Part shown: positions 1 through 6,608 of the stretch, in pieces
How positions within the stretch are numbered: the first letter of the stretch is position 1
How the letters are laid out: every line of letters begins with the position of its first letter
Assembly (NCBI GenBank): GCA_005788075.1
Contig: SXZC01000036.1
Location: forward strand, 1 to 14,822
Length of the DNA stretch: 14,822 bases
Origin: Actinomycetota bacterium
Lineage (GTDB): Bacteria > Actinomycetota > Thermoleophilia > Miltoncostaeales > Miltoncostaeaceae
Direction of reading: 5' to 3'
The notes under the pieces: generated by a model
Told to the model about the DNA's origin: nothing
Database searches by the model: none
What the model saw: the letters and a program-made list of their open reading frames with translations, nothing else
Program-made: the position numbers and the translations under genes

Positions 1-38
1 AGAACGGTTCGGAGCATTGCGCATCGGGACTGCCTGCG

Positions 39-329
39 GTGATGGGTTTCCCCCACACTTCGCCCGTCGCTCGCACGCCGGACGGGACGCACGGGCGCAT
101 CCGTTCGCAGTGGCTATTCCGAGGAAGGGTCACGCACCACGGCGGCCTGCGCGGGGTCAACCTGCGACGGGCCGACCTGCGCTTCGCCGACCTTCGCGGG
201 GCGATCCTGCTGAACACCAACCTGACGGGCGCAAACCTCAGCAAGGCGATGGGCATGAACCTCGCAGTGAGGGGCAACGCCACCTGCCCCGACGGCGTGG
301 TGAGCGCCAGCAGCCCCTGCTCACCCTGA
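39..329 (+). CDS. Short pentapeptide-repeat protein, N-terminus uncertain
   Basis: The frame encodes tandem A(D/N)LXX pentapeptide repeats between about residues 40 and 75 (GVNLRRADLRFADLRGAIL, then NTNLTGANL), which in this family build a right-handed quadrilateral beta-helix. It ends with a paired-cysteine tail, CPDGVVSASSPC, close in form to the tail of the neighbouring minus-strand pentapeptide gene, so a terminal disulfide is likely. The first 35 or so residues are low in hydrophobic content and are not recognisable as a signal peptide. The reading frame is open to the left window edge, with GTG at 39 and ATG at 42 as the first start codons and no Shine-Dalgarno. The gene could therefore begin outside the window, or be a decayed fragment of a longer relative. 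It converges on the next gene with a 10-base gap. Function unknown. Confidence 0.55.
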   Translation: MMGFPHTSPVARTPDGTHGRIRSQWLFRGRVTHHGGLRGVNLRRADLRFADLRGAILLNTNLTGANLSKAMGMNLAVRGNATCPDGVVSASSPCSP

Positions 330-339
330 TCGGCGCATC

Positions 340-1137
340 TCAGCAGCCAGTGCTGCTGGTGGTGCCGTTGGAGCACACGGTGTTGTCCCACGTGGCGCCC
401 GCGGTGATCCAGTACACCGGCGGGTTCACGCTGGTGTCCTTGAAGTACGAGCCCGCCAGGTCGGCCACCGTGAAGTTGGCGCTCGTGAAGTTCGACCCGC
501 CAAGGCTGGCGTACACCAGGTCGGCGTACATGAAGTCGGTCACGTTGCCCGAGGCCGCGCTGCGCTGGAAGCTGCCGTAGGTGGCCGTGACGTACTTGAG
601 GCCGGCGTCGTAGAACGAGGCGCCGTCGTAGATGCCGGGGGCCGCGGCAGTGGACAGCGTGGAGTGCATCAGCGAGGCCAGCTCGAACGACGCGTCGGTG
701 AAGTTGCCGCCCGCGAGGTTGGCGTACGTGAGGCTGCTGTCATTGAACTGCGCGCCCTGGCAGTTGGGCCAGCACGACGCCGTTGCGGTGGCGCGCTTCC
801 GGGCACCGGGGCGCGGGCCGGCCTTCACGCGCGAGAGGTTGGCCTCGGTGAGATCGGCGTGGTCGAACCGCGCACCGCGAATATCGGCGCCGCTGAGGTT
901 GGACCCGCGCAGGTCGGCGCCGGTGAGGTCGGCCCCCTGAAGATTGATGCCCTTGAGATTGCCGTGGAAGCGCACGCCCCATCGGGCCTTCACGCCCTTG
1001 CAGTTGGCCTTCGGCCCCAGCGTGCAGGCCTTCGACCCCGTGCCGATGCGCACCGGGGCGCCGGAGGCCACCGTGGTGATGGGCAGGAGCAGGGCCGCAC
1101 TGACGAGGGCGATGGCGGGGGCGAGGAGGCGTGTCAT
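340..1137 (-). CDS. Secreted pentapeptide-repeat protein (265 aa)
   Basis: Residues 1-26 form a signal peptide: MTRLL, a hydrophobic run of Ala, Leu and Val, and likely cleavage near VASGA. A Cys-containing linker (C38, C46) follows. Clear pentapeptide repeats span residues 60-102 (for example GINLQGADLTGADLRGSNL), and more degenerate repeats run from about 128-157 and 205-230. The family folds as a right-handed beta-helix that mediates protein contacts; no enzymatic residues are expected. Two further cysteine pairs (C122/C126 and C254/C265) suggest an oxidised extracellular protein. The ATG at 1137 is chosen because it gives the signal peptide; the same frame stays open upstream to 1608 but there overlaps the toxin gene in another frame. 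No Shine-Dalgarno is present, but a TATGCT box lies 6 bases upstream, consistent with a leaderless mRNA. Molecular role unknown. Confidence 0.85.
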   Translation of the reverse strand: MTRLLAPAIALVSAALLLPITTVASGAPVRIGTGSKACTLGPKANCKGVKARWGVRFHGNLKGINLQGADLTGADLRGSNLSGADIRGARFDHADLTEANLSRVKAGPRPGARKRATATASCWPNCQGAQFNDSSLTYANLAGGNFTDASFELASLMHSTLSTAAAPGIYDGASFYDAGLKYVTATYGSFQRSAASGNVTDFMYADLVYASLGGSNFTSANFTVADLAGSYFKDTSVNPPVYWITAGATWDNTVCSNGTTSSTGC

Positions 1138-1143
1138 GCGGCC

Positions 1144-1149
1144 AGCATA
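1144..1149 (-). promoter_or_regulatory. Candidate leaderless -10 box (TATGCT)
   Basis: On the minus strand TATGCT is followed by six bases and then the ATG at 1137. This matches the TANNNT-N6-7-start pattern of leaderless actinobacterial transcripts. No -35 match is seen 16-18 bases further upstream. Inference only. Confidence 0.4.
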
Positions 1150-1216
1150 GGGCGGTGCCACGGCACGGGCGTGTTGGTGGGCATCACTGCGGGGGGCAAC
1201 CCCCACGCGGCGCCCG

Positions 1217-1639
1217 TCAGGCCGGCGGGGCGAGGCCCGGGCGGATGTCCACCACCTCGAGGCCGGGGATGCCCGTGAAGTCGTCCGGGTTGGCCGTGTG
1301 CACGGCCAGCCCATTCGCGAGCGCCACCGCTGCGATGAGCGCATCGAAGGCGCGCGCGCGAACATTGCGGCCGCGCCCGCGCATGGCCTGGGCCACGCGT
1401 GCATAGGCGCGCGCCGCCTCGGCATCGAGGGGGATCGGGTCGAAGTCGCTCTCCGCCTGCTGGAGATGCGCCTGCCGGCGGGCGCGCTCATCCGGATCAT
1501 CGGTGAGCAGCGGCCCCGCGGAGAGCTCGGCGATGGTGACGGCCGAGATGCAGCCGATCTCGGGGAGCACCGCGAGATCGACCACGCGGCCGCGAAGCAG
1601 CACCGCACTGGTATCGAGCAGGCCCGGGGTGGCCGTCAC
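1217..1639 (-). CDS. vapC: VapC-type PIN-domain ribonuclease toxin
   Basis: This 140-residue protein has PIN-domain length and the expected acidic residues: D9 (LLDTSA), E38 (TIAELSAG), D99 (RAFDALIAAVA) and D119 (NPDDF). In VapC toxins these coordinate Mg2+/Mn2+ and cleave RNA, often tRNA or rRNA. The GTG start at 1639 lies 13 bases after the stop codon of the upstream antitoxin gene, so the two are almost certainly co-transcribed and the antitoxin is made first. The motif spacing is intact, so the toxin is probably active; nothing indicates decay. The RNA target cannot be read from sequence. The type II pair assignment rests on motif content and gene order. Confidence 0.9.
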   Translation of the reverse strand: MTATPGLLDTSAVLLRGRVVDLAVLPEIGCISAVTIAELSAGPLLTDDPDERARRQAHLQQAESDFDPIPLDAEAARAYARVAQAMRGRGRNVRARAFDALIAAVALANGLAVHTANPDDFTGIPGLEVVDIRPGLAPPA

Positions 1640-1652
1640 CGCGGGCCACCCA

Positions 1653-1904
1653 TCAGGCCGGCCAGGCGATGGCGGGGTCGACGGCGGCGTCGAGGTCGGC
1701 CCTCAGGTGCTCGGGATCGACCGCCGGCAGGTTTCGGGCGCGCTCGATGATCAGGTGGCGTGGCACGCCCCGGGCGCGAAGGGGCCGGAGCTCGGCGACC
1801 GGGCGCCCATCGCGCGTGACCACAAGCACCTCGCCGTGCTCGACGCGGTCGATCACGTCCCCGCCCTTGTTGCGCAGCTGCCGGATCGTCACGCTGTCCA
1901 TCAT
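1653..1904 (-). CDS. vapB: Phd/YefM-family antitoxin (VapB-type partner)
   Basis: This 83-residue protein has the Phd/YefM antitoxin signature in its N-terminal half: MDSVTIRQLRNKGGDVIDRV, then a glycine turn and VVTRDGRPVAELRPL at about residues 27-42. In this family the N-terminal half dimerises and binds operator DNA, while the C-terminal tail (here residues 43-83, rich in Arg, Asp and Ala) wraps around and blocks the toxin. It directly precedes the PIN toxin on the same strand. Two adjacent ATG codons (1904 and 1901) are possible starts and there is no clear Shine-Dalgarno. A 10-bp palindrome lies 9 bases upstream and is a candidate autoregulatory operator. The symbol is functional: by sequence family it is Phd-like rather than AbrB- or RHH-type VapB. 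Confidence 0.88.
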   Translation of the reverse strand: MMDSVTIRQLRNKGGDVIDRVEHGEVLVVTRDGRPVAELRPLRARGVPRHLIIERARNLPAVDPEHLRADLDAAVDPAIAWPA

Positions 1905-1913
1905 GCAAAGGTA

Positions 1914-1923
1914 TCACGCGTGA
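1914..1923. promoter_or_regulatory. Palindrome, candidate vapBC operator
   Basis: TCACGCGTGA is a perfect 10-bp inverted repeat located 10 bases upstream of the antitoxin ATG at 1904. Phd/YefM antitoxins and their toxin complexes repress their own promoter by binding short palindromes at this position. The link is inferred from location and symmetry. Confidence 0.45.
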
Positions 1924-2029
1924 GACATACGCCGAATGCAACGAATTGCGCCCACCACCGCGCCGGCGTGCGCGAGTGCGCGAGTGCGGGCGCGCGGGCG
2001 CGCCGTGCGGCACCCAATAGGATCACGCG

Positions 2030-2890
2030 ATGCGCCAGCGCATCGCCCAGTGGCGGCAGCGGGTGGAGGACATGCGCCCGCGCAGCCGCATCGTGGAGAC
2101 CGGCTTTCGCATGCTCGAGCGCGACTCGCGCATCGCCGGCGGGGTGCTCGGCGGCGGGCTGGCCTACCGCCTGTTCTTCTGGTCGCTCGGCCTCGCCGTG
2201 CTGGCCTTCGGCGCGCTGGGGTTCGCCCCGCCCGACCAGGTGGACTCCGCCGCCCAGGGCGCATCGCTCGGCGCCAGCGTGGCATCGGTGATGTCCACGG
2301 CTGCCGAGCAGGCACAGGCCGGGCGCTGGTGGCTGCTGCTGATGGGCATCGTGCTCGTGATGTGGTTCGCCTGGATGCTTCTGCGCGCCCTGCGCCTGGT
2401 CACCGCGAGCGCGTGGCGCGTGCGCAGCGCAGGGCGGCTGCCGCGGCCGGCCAACGTGCTCACCATCATCAGCGTGCCGCTGGTGTTCATCCTCGTGAGC
2501 GCTCTGACGGGCTGGATCGCCAACGTTCTGGGGCCGCTCAGCGGCGCGGCGGCGGCGCTGGTGGGGGTGGCGCTCTTCACGGGGCTCATCGTGCTGGGCT
2601 TCGCGTGGCTGCCGTCGAAGCCGGTGCCGCTGCGCGCGCACCTGCCGGGCGCGATCGTGCTCGCCGTGGGCATGCAGCTTCTCGGGATGGTCGGGGAGTT
2701 CTTCCTGGCCGAGCAGCTGGCCAGCGCGGAGCAGCTCTACGGGGTGCTCGGGCTCGCGGCCACGCTGCTGTTCGTGCTCTACCTCATCGGCCGCATCACC
2801 GTGTGGTCGTGCGAGCTGAACGCGGTGGCATGGGAGGTGTGGCACGACGACGGCGCCCCGGAGAGGACGGGCGATCGAGCCACGGGCTAG
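2030..2890 (+). CDS. YihY/BrkB-family (UPF0761-like) inner-membrane protein
   Basis: The 286-residue protein has about six hydrophobic segments, at roughly residues 39-66, 100-121, 142-163, 172-194, 208-228 and 238-268. The N-terminal RIAGGVLGGGLAYRLFFWSL and C-terminal YGVLGLAATLLFVLYLIGR followed by CELNAVAWE match the landmarks of the YihY/virulence factor BrkB family. Members were once mis-named ribonuclease BN; their biochemical role is not settled, though transport or envelope functions are proposed. A basic, amphipathic N-terminus (residues 1-35) probably lies in the cytoplasm. AGGA at 2019-2022 sits 7 bases before the ATG. The 125-base gap before it is very GC-rich, with short GCGC-type repeats and no clear promoter. 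The next gene follows 54 bases downstream on the same strand. Confidence 0.8.
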   Translation: MRQRIAQWRQRVEDMRPRSRIVETGFRMLERDSRIAGGVLGGGLAYRLFFWSLGLAVLAFGALGFAPPDQVDSAAQGASLGASVASVMSTAAEQAQAGRWWLLLMGIVLVMWFAWMLLRALRLVTASAWRVRSAGRLPRPANVLTIISVPLVFILVSALTGWIANVLGPLSGAAAALVGVALFTGLIVLGFAWLPSKPVPLRAHLPGAIVLAVGMQLLGMVGEFFLAEQLASAEQLYGVLGLAATLLFVLYLIGRITVWSCELNAVAWEVWHDDGAPERTGDRATG

Positions 2891-2944
2891 TCTCACCAAG
2901 CGAAACCACCCACCCGGATAGAAAACCCGACCGGAGGCCCCACC

Positions 2945-4288
2945 ATGTCAACGACCGCACGCTCGCGGCGCATCCTTGGCGCCGCCGCGATCGGCGCAGC
3001 CGCCCTTATCGCCATCCCCGCCACCGCGAACGCGGGCTACGCGGGAGCGCAGAGCTGCAGCCTCGCGAAGCAGAAGGGGATGACCAACCTCTTCCCGACC
3101 CCCAGCCAGCAGTCGAACCCGACCGCGACCGTGCTCGGTCCGGACAACAACGTCTGGTTCACCGAGCAGGGCAGCAACGCCATCGGGCGCATCACGCCGC
3201 AGGGCGCGATCACCGAGTTCCCGCTGCCGTCGGCCGGATCCGGACCGCTGGACATCACCGTCGGCCCGGACGGCAACCTGTGGTTCACCGAGGCCAACGC
3301 GCCCCGCATCGGGCGCATCACGCCGGCAGGGGTGATCACCGAGTTCACCCTGCCGTGGGCATCGGGTGCGCAGAGCGCCCAGGGCATCACCGCGGGCCCC
3401 GACGGCAACCTCTGGTTCACGCAGAGCACGGCCAACATCGGTCGCATCACGCCGGCAGGGGTCATGACGCAGTTCCCGATCCCCATCGGCTCCGCCAAGG
3501 GACAGGACATCATCGCGGGTCCGGGGGGCGTGCTCTGGGCGAGCCTCGGCGGCACCAACGGATTCGGCCTGGCCACCATCACCACGGCCGGAGCCGTGAC
3601 CACCATCCAGACGCCCACCGGCAGCGCCCCGCAGAGCCTCGTCCAGGGCCCTGACGGCAACCTCTGGTACACCGACGGCTCGCTCAACGCGATCACCCGT
3701 GTGGTGCCCGCGGCATCCGCCGGGGCGCTGCCGACCTTCACGCAATTCCCCAAGGCCGTGGCCAACTCCGAGGCCATCGGGTGGGCCACCGCGGCCGGCA
3801 AGCTCTGGTTCGTCAGTGGCGCCGGTCAGTTGAGCTCCACCACCACGAGTGGCGTCATCAACGAGTACCCCGCGGCGAACGCCGCGGTGTTCGCGACCTG
3901 GTACGGAACGTTCAACCCGCTCGTGCTCGGGGCGGACAGCAACCTGTGGGTGGCCGAGACCATGTGCGACGCCATGGCGCAGGCGAGCACGACGATGACG
4001 GTGGGCATGTGGACCACCTCGCGCCCGTCCACGGTGACGCGCGGCAAGACCTACACGCTGAAGATCCGCTCCTCGGCCAAGGGCACCGCGAAGATCGCGA
4101 TCGCGAACATGAAGAAGCGCACGACGATCCTCAACGCGTCGGTGAAGAAGGGCACGAACACGGTGAAGGTGACCGTGCCGAAGAGCCTCAGCACCACGTT
4201 GGTGGGCAAGTCCACTCTGATGGTGAACGGCATCATCTCGGGCCTCCCGCAGTCGGGCCAGGCCAGCCCGCTCACCGTCAAGAAGTAG
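2945..4288 (+). CDS. Secreted seven-bladed propeller, virginiamycin B lyase-like, probably not a lyase
   Basis: Residues 1-30 are a signal peptide ending ATANA. Seven propeller blades are marked by repeats of the GPDGNLWFTE type at about residues 65, 107, 151, 192, 235, 283 and 329; three are followed by IGRITPAGVITEF-like strands. This is the repeat pattern of the Vgb (streptogramin B lyase) and NHL-like propellers. Residues 350-447 form a Lys/Thr-rich beta-sandwich-like tail (KTYTLKIRSSAKGTAKIAI), plausibly Ig-like. The whole protein contains no histidine, whereas Vgb catalysis needs an active-site His, so a carbohydrate, peptide or surface-binding role is more likely. Only two cysteines occur (C38 and C341), which could close the propeller. 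GGAGG at 2933-2937 lies 7 bases before the ATG. A strong palindrome follows the stop. Confidence 0.85.
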   Translation: MSTTARSRRILGAAAIGAAALIAIPATANAGYAGAQSCSLAKQKGMTNLFPTPSQQSNPTATVLGPDNNVWFTEQGSNAIGRITPQGAITEFPLPSAGSGPLDITVGPDGNLWFTEANAPRIGRITPAGVITEFTLPWASGAQSAQGITAGPDGNLWFTQSTANIGRITPAGVMTQFPIPIGSAKGQDIIAGPGGVLWASLGGTNGFGLATITTAGAVTTIQTPTGSAPQSLVQGPDGNLWYTDGSLNAITRVVPAASAGALPTFTQFPKAVANSEAIGWATAAGKLWFVSGAGQLSSTTTSGVINEYPAANAAVFATWYGTFNPLVLGADSNLWVAETMCDAMAQASTTMTVGMWTTSRPSTVTRGKTYTLKIRSSAKGTAKIAIANMKKRTTILNASVKKGTNTVKVTVPKSLSTTLVGKSTLMVNGIISGLPQSGQASPLTVKK

Positions 4289-4297
4289 CGTCGCGCG

Positions 4298-4333
4298 CTG
4301 CCCCCGCCGGCGTCATGACGCCGGCGGGGGCAG
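4298..4333. terminator. Perfect 36-bp palindrome, probable bidirectional terminator
   Basis: The arm CTGCCCCCGCCGGCGTCA (4298-4315) is followed at once by its exact reverse complement (4316-4333). It lies between two convergent genes, 10 bases after the propeller stop, and includes the last codons and TGA stop of the minus-strand sulfurtransferase. There is no U-tract, which is usual for actinobacterial terminators. It could form an 18-bp stem (with a few central bases opened as loop) in either transcript. Confidence 0.7.
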
Positions 4334-5188
4334 GGGCGCCGCGGGTCGGTCGGGCTGGTTGCTCCACGCCGACCAGGAGCCCGGGAACAGTCGTCCCCTG
4401 CCGAGCCCGGCGTGCTCCATCACCAGCAGGCCGTGGCAGGCGTTCACCCCGGACCCGCAGTATGCAATCGCGCCATCCGCATGCGTGACGCCCGCGGCGG
4501 CGAACTGCGCGCGCAGCGCGTCGGCGGGCAGCAGCCTGCCGTCGGGGCCGAGGTGCGCCATGCACGGAGCGTTCACCGCGCCGGGGATGTGACCCGCCCG
4601 CGGATCCACCGGCTCCGACTCCCCGCGGTATCGCTCCGGCGCGCGGGCATCGATGAGCACGCACGCGGAGTCGGGGCCCATGGCGGCGGCCACCTCGTCG
4701 ATCGACGCCATCGCCTGCGGCGGCCACGGCACCGCGGTGAAGGTCGCGGGGGCGCGGGCGGGGCCCGGGCCGTCGTGCAGCGGTCCACCCCACGCGGGCA
4801 GGCCGCCGTCCAGCACCGCGGCGCGGTGGCCCACGGCGCGCAGCATCCATGCCAGGCGCGCCGCGAAGATGCCGCCCGCGGCGTCATAGGCCACCACCGC
4901 ATCGCCGTCGCCGATGCCCAGCGCGCCCATGGCGGCGGCGAAGGCCTCCGGCGACGGCAGCGGGTGGCGTCCCCGGTCGGGCGTGGTGATGTCGGCGAGA
5001 TCCACGTCGAGATCCACGAACACCGCGCCGGGGATGTGCCCCGCCTCGTACTCCTCGCGACCCGACGGGCCCTGCAGCTGCCAGCGCACGTCGGCCAGCA
5101 CCACCTGGTCGAGATGGTCGCGCAGCCATTCGGCGTCGACGAAGGGGGGCAGCACGGCGGCGGCGTTCGCGTCGGGCGTGTCGGTCAC
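4313..5188 (-). CDS. sseA: Sulfurtransferase, 3-mercaptopyruvate type (two rhodanese domains)
   Basis: This 291-residue protein has the tandem rhodanese layout. The inactive domain spans about residues 12-135 (VLADVRWQL, then GHIPGAVFVDLD). The catalytic domain spans about 160-290 (VLIDARAPERYRGE, then GHIPGAVNAP). The active loop CGSGVNAC places the catalytic Cys at residue 244. CGSGVTA-type loops are typical of 3-mercaptopyruvate sulfurtransferases, whereas thiosulfate rhodaneses carry CRKGVTA, so transfer of sulfane sulfur from mercaptopyruvate to cyanide or thiol acceptors in the cytoplasm is the likely reaction. The GTG at 5188 gives normal family length; starts further upstream would overlap the divergent polymerase gene. 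No Shine-Dalgarno is seen; TATCAA lies 7 bases upstream. The C-terminal proline-rich end and stop are encoded inside the palindrome at 4298-4333. Confidence 0.88.
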   Translation of the reverse strand: MTDTPDANAAAVLPPFVDAEWLRDHLDQVVLADVRWQLQGPSGREEYEAGHIPGAVFVDLDVDLADITTPDRGRHPLPSPEAFAAAMGALGIGDGDAVVAYDAAGGIFAARLAWMLRAVGHRAAVLDGGLPAWGGPLHDGPGPARAPATFTAVPWPPQAMASIDEVAAAMGPDSACVLIDARAPERYRGESEPVDPRAGHIPGAVNAPCMAHLGPDGRLLPADALRAQFAAAGVTHADGAIAYCGSGVNACHGLLVMEHAGLGRGRLFPGSWSAWSNQPDRPAAPLPPPAS

Positions 5189-5195
5189 GGGCGCA

Positions 5196-5201
5196 TTGAT
5201 A
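5196..5201 (-). promoter_or_regulatory. Candidate -10 box (TATCAA) for the sulfurtransferase gene
   Basis: On the minus strand TATCAA is followed by seven bases and then the GTG at 5188, which has no Shine-Dalgarno. This suits a leaderless mRNA, but the sixth base is not the usual T, so support is weak. Confidence 0.28.
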
Positions 5202-5215
5202 GCCGATGGGGGCGA

Positions 5216-5221
5216 TAGCGT
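5216..5221 (+). promoter_or_regulatory. Candidate leaderless -10 box (TAGCGT) for dinB
   Basis: TAGCGT fits TANNNT and is followed by seven bases and the GTG start at 5229. A TTGATA hexamer at 5196-5201 resembles a -35 element but leaves a short 14-base spacer. Confidence 0.38.
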
Positions 5222-5228
5222 CGGCGCC

Positions 5229-6305
5229 GTGCCACGGGTGGTCGCGCACATGGACCTCGATGCCTTCTTCGCGGCGGTGGAGGTGCTGGATGATCCGTCG
5301 CTGGCGGGACGCCCGCTGGTGGTGGGCGGCGACCCCGACGGGCGGGGCGTGGTGTCCACGGCGTCATATGAGGCGCGGCGCTTCGGCATCCGCTCCGCCA
5401 TGCCGGCGGCCGAAGCGCGCAGGCGCTGCCCCGATGCGGTGTTCGTGCGGCCCGACATGCCCCGCTACCGCGAGCGCTCGCGCGAGGTGTGGGACCTCGT
5501 GCGGGGCGAGGTGCCGGCGCTCGAGCAGGTGGGCATCGACGAGGGCTACCTCGACCTCTACCGGGCGGTGTGGACCTCCGGTGGCGCGCGTCGGTTCCTC
5601 GAGCGGCTGCAGCAGACCGTGCGGCGCGAGACCGGGCTCGACGCATCGTTCGGGTGCGGCTCGGGCAAGACCGTCGCGAAGATCGCATCCGACGCCGACA
5701 AGCCCCGGGGCGTGGTGGTGGTGCCGGCCGGACAGGAGGCCGCGTTCCTCGCGCCGCGCCCCCTGCGCGCGCTCCCCGGCATCGGCCCCGTCACCGAGCA
5801 GCGCCTGGCCAAGGCCGGGCTCGAGACCATCGGCCACCTCGCCGCACTGGGTGACGACCAGCTGCGCGCACTCCTGCCCGCGTCGCATGCAGTGGAGCTG
5901 CGCGACCGCGCCCGGGGAATCGACGGCCGGGAGGTCGACCCCTCGTCGAGCCCCGCGGTGACCATCGGCCACGAGCGCACCTTCCCCGACGACATCGACG
6001 ACCCCGAGGTGCTCGCGGGGCACGCGGAGCGGCTGGCGGCGCTGGTGACCGAGCGCCTGCGGCGCGATGGGCGTGGCGCGGGCACCGTGACGGTGAAGCT
6101 GCGCTACCCCGACTTCCAGATCCAGTCGCGCGCGGCGTCGGCCGAGATGGCCACCGACGACGAGGCCGAGATCATCCGGCTCGCGCAGGTGGCGCTCGGG
6201 CGCGCGCTCGCCGACCGGCCGCCGCCCGTGCGCCTGCTGGGGGTGAGCGTGACGCGGCTGGTGCCGGGAGCGCAGCTCAGCCTGCCCCCGGCACCGCCCG
6301 CCTGA
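5229..6305 (+). CDS. dinB: DNA polymerase IV (Y-family translesion polymerase)
   Basis: This 358-residue protein starts like other DinB proteins: VPRVVAHMDLDAFFAAVE carries the metal-binding D9 and the steric-gate aromatic pair F13/F14. D104/E105 lie in GIDEGYLD, the second catalytic motif, where most relatives have SIDE. Palm and fingers are followed by the helix-hairpin-helix thumb (LPGIGPVTEQRLAKAGL, about residue 183) and the little-finger domain. The protein ends QLSLPPAPPA; QLSLP resembles the sliding-clamp motif of DnaN-binding proteins. It extends primers past lesions in the cytoplasm at low fidelity. GTG 5229 is chosen from family alignment; there is no Shine-Dalgarno, but TAGCGT sits 7 bases upstream. 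The gene is divergent from the sulfurtransferase with 40 bases between starts. No SOS (LexA) box was recognised there. Confidence 0.93.
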   Translation: MPRVVAHMDLDAFFAAVEVLDDPSLAGRPLVVGGDPDGRGVVSTASYEARRFGIRSAMPAAEARRRCPDAVFVRPDMPRYRERSREVWDLVRGEVPALEQVGIDEGYLDLYRAVWTSGGARRFLERLQQTVRRETGLDASFGCGSGKTVAKIASDADKPRGVVVVPAGQEAAFLAPRPLRALPGIGPVTEQRLAKAGLETIGHLAALGDDQLRALLPASHAVELRDRARGIDGREVDPSSSPAVTIGHERTFPDDIDDPEVLAGHAERLAALVTERLRRDGRGAGTVTVKLRYPDFQIQSRAASAEMATDDEAEIIRLAQVALGRALADRPPPVRLLGVSVTRLVPGAQLSLPPAPPA

Positions 6306-6306
6306 T

Positions 6307-6326
6307 CGCGCCGCCGGAGCGGCGCG
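6307..6326. terminator. Hairpin between convergent dinB and SHOCT genes
   Basis: CGCGCCGC and its reverse complement GCGGCGCG form an 8-bp stem around the loop CGGA. It fills almost the whole 25-base gap between the dinB stop and the stop of the minus-strand SHOCT gene, so it could end transcription from both sides. There is no U-tract. Confidence 0.5.
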
Positions 6327-6330
6327 CGTC

Positions 6331-6594
6331 CTACTGGCCCAGCAGCTCCTTGCGGGCCGCGGCCGCGAACTGCTCGTCGGTGAGCGTGCCCGAGGCATTC
6401 ATCTCGGCCAGCTGCGTGAGCTTGCCCACCACGTCGCCGCCCGCGGGCGGAGCCGCCTGCTGCGGCGGGGCCTGCTGGCCGGCGTCCTGGTCGGCGTACT
6501 TCTGCTCCTGGCGACGGCGCACGTTGCCGCTCACCGCGGTGGCCGTGCCGGCCACGACCGCCGTGCGGCCCACTGCCCTGATAAGTCCTGGCAT
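6331..6594 (-). CDS. Small SHOCT-domain protein
   Basis: This 87-residue protein has three parts. A short N-terminal stretch (residues 1-22) is rich in Ala, Gly and Val and could be a short membrane-associated helix or an unprocessed signal-like segment. A Gln/Pro-rich linker covers about residues 30-52. A C-terminal SHOCT motif covers about residues 55-85 (KLTQLAEMNASGTLTDEQF, then AAARKELLGQ). SHOCT is a short C-terminal helical module proposed to mediate oligomerisation or binding. AGGAG lies 6 bases before the ATG at 6594, and the start is 14 bases after the stop of the DUF6325 gene, so both are one operon. The same pairing is common in actinobacteria, suggesting a joint function that is not known. 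Confidence 0.85.
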   Translation of the reverse strand: MPGLIRAVGRTAVVAGTATAVSGNVRRRQEQKYADQDAGQQAPPQQAAPPAGGDVVGKLTQLAEMNASGTLTDEQFAAAARKELLGQ

Positions 6595-6608
6595 CTGCTG
6601 CTCCTCGT

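Noticed and set aside
17..580. Plus-strand frame of 187 codons over both pentapeptide genes
   Set aside because: The pentapeptide pattern is in the other frames; this frame reads through the junction of two convergent genes and shows no coding features of its own.
1155..1200. Small inverted repeats GTGCC-AC-GGCAC and GGGGG-GCAA-CCCCC between vapC and the pentapeptide gene
   Set aside because: Arms are 5 bp and GC-only in part, so they are expected by chance; neither is placed convincingly as terminator or operator.
2030..2890. Ribonuclease BN
   Set aside because: The YihY/BrkB membrane family carries this name from an old misassignment; the protein has membrane helices and no nuclease motif.
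1936..3654. Long plus-strand frame of 572 codons overlapping the YihY-type and propeller genes
   Set aside because: Its translation is dominated by Arg, Ala, Gly and His with no domain, and it overlaps two genes with clear signal peptide or membrane motifs in other frames; it is a GC-rich shadow frame.
2945..4288. Streptogramin resistance gene vgb
   Set aside because: The propeller pattern fits, but the absence of any histidine rules out the known lyase mechanism, so no resistance call is made.
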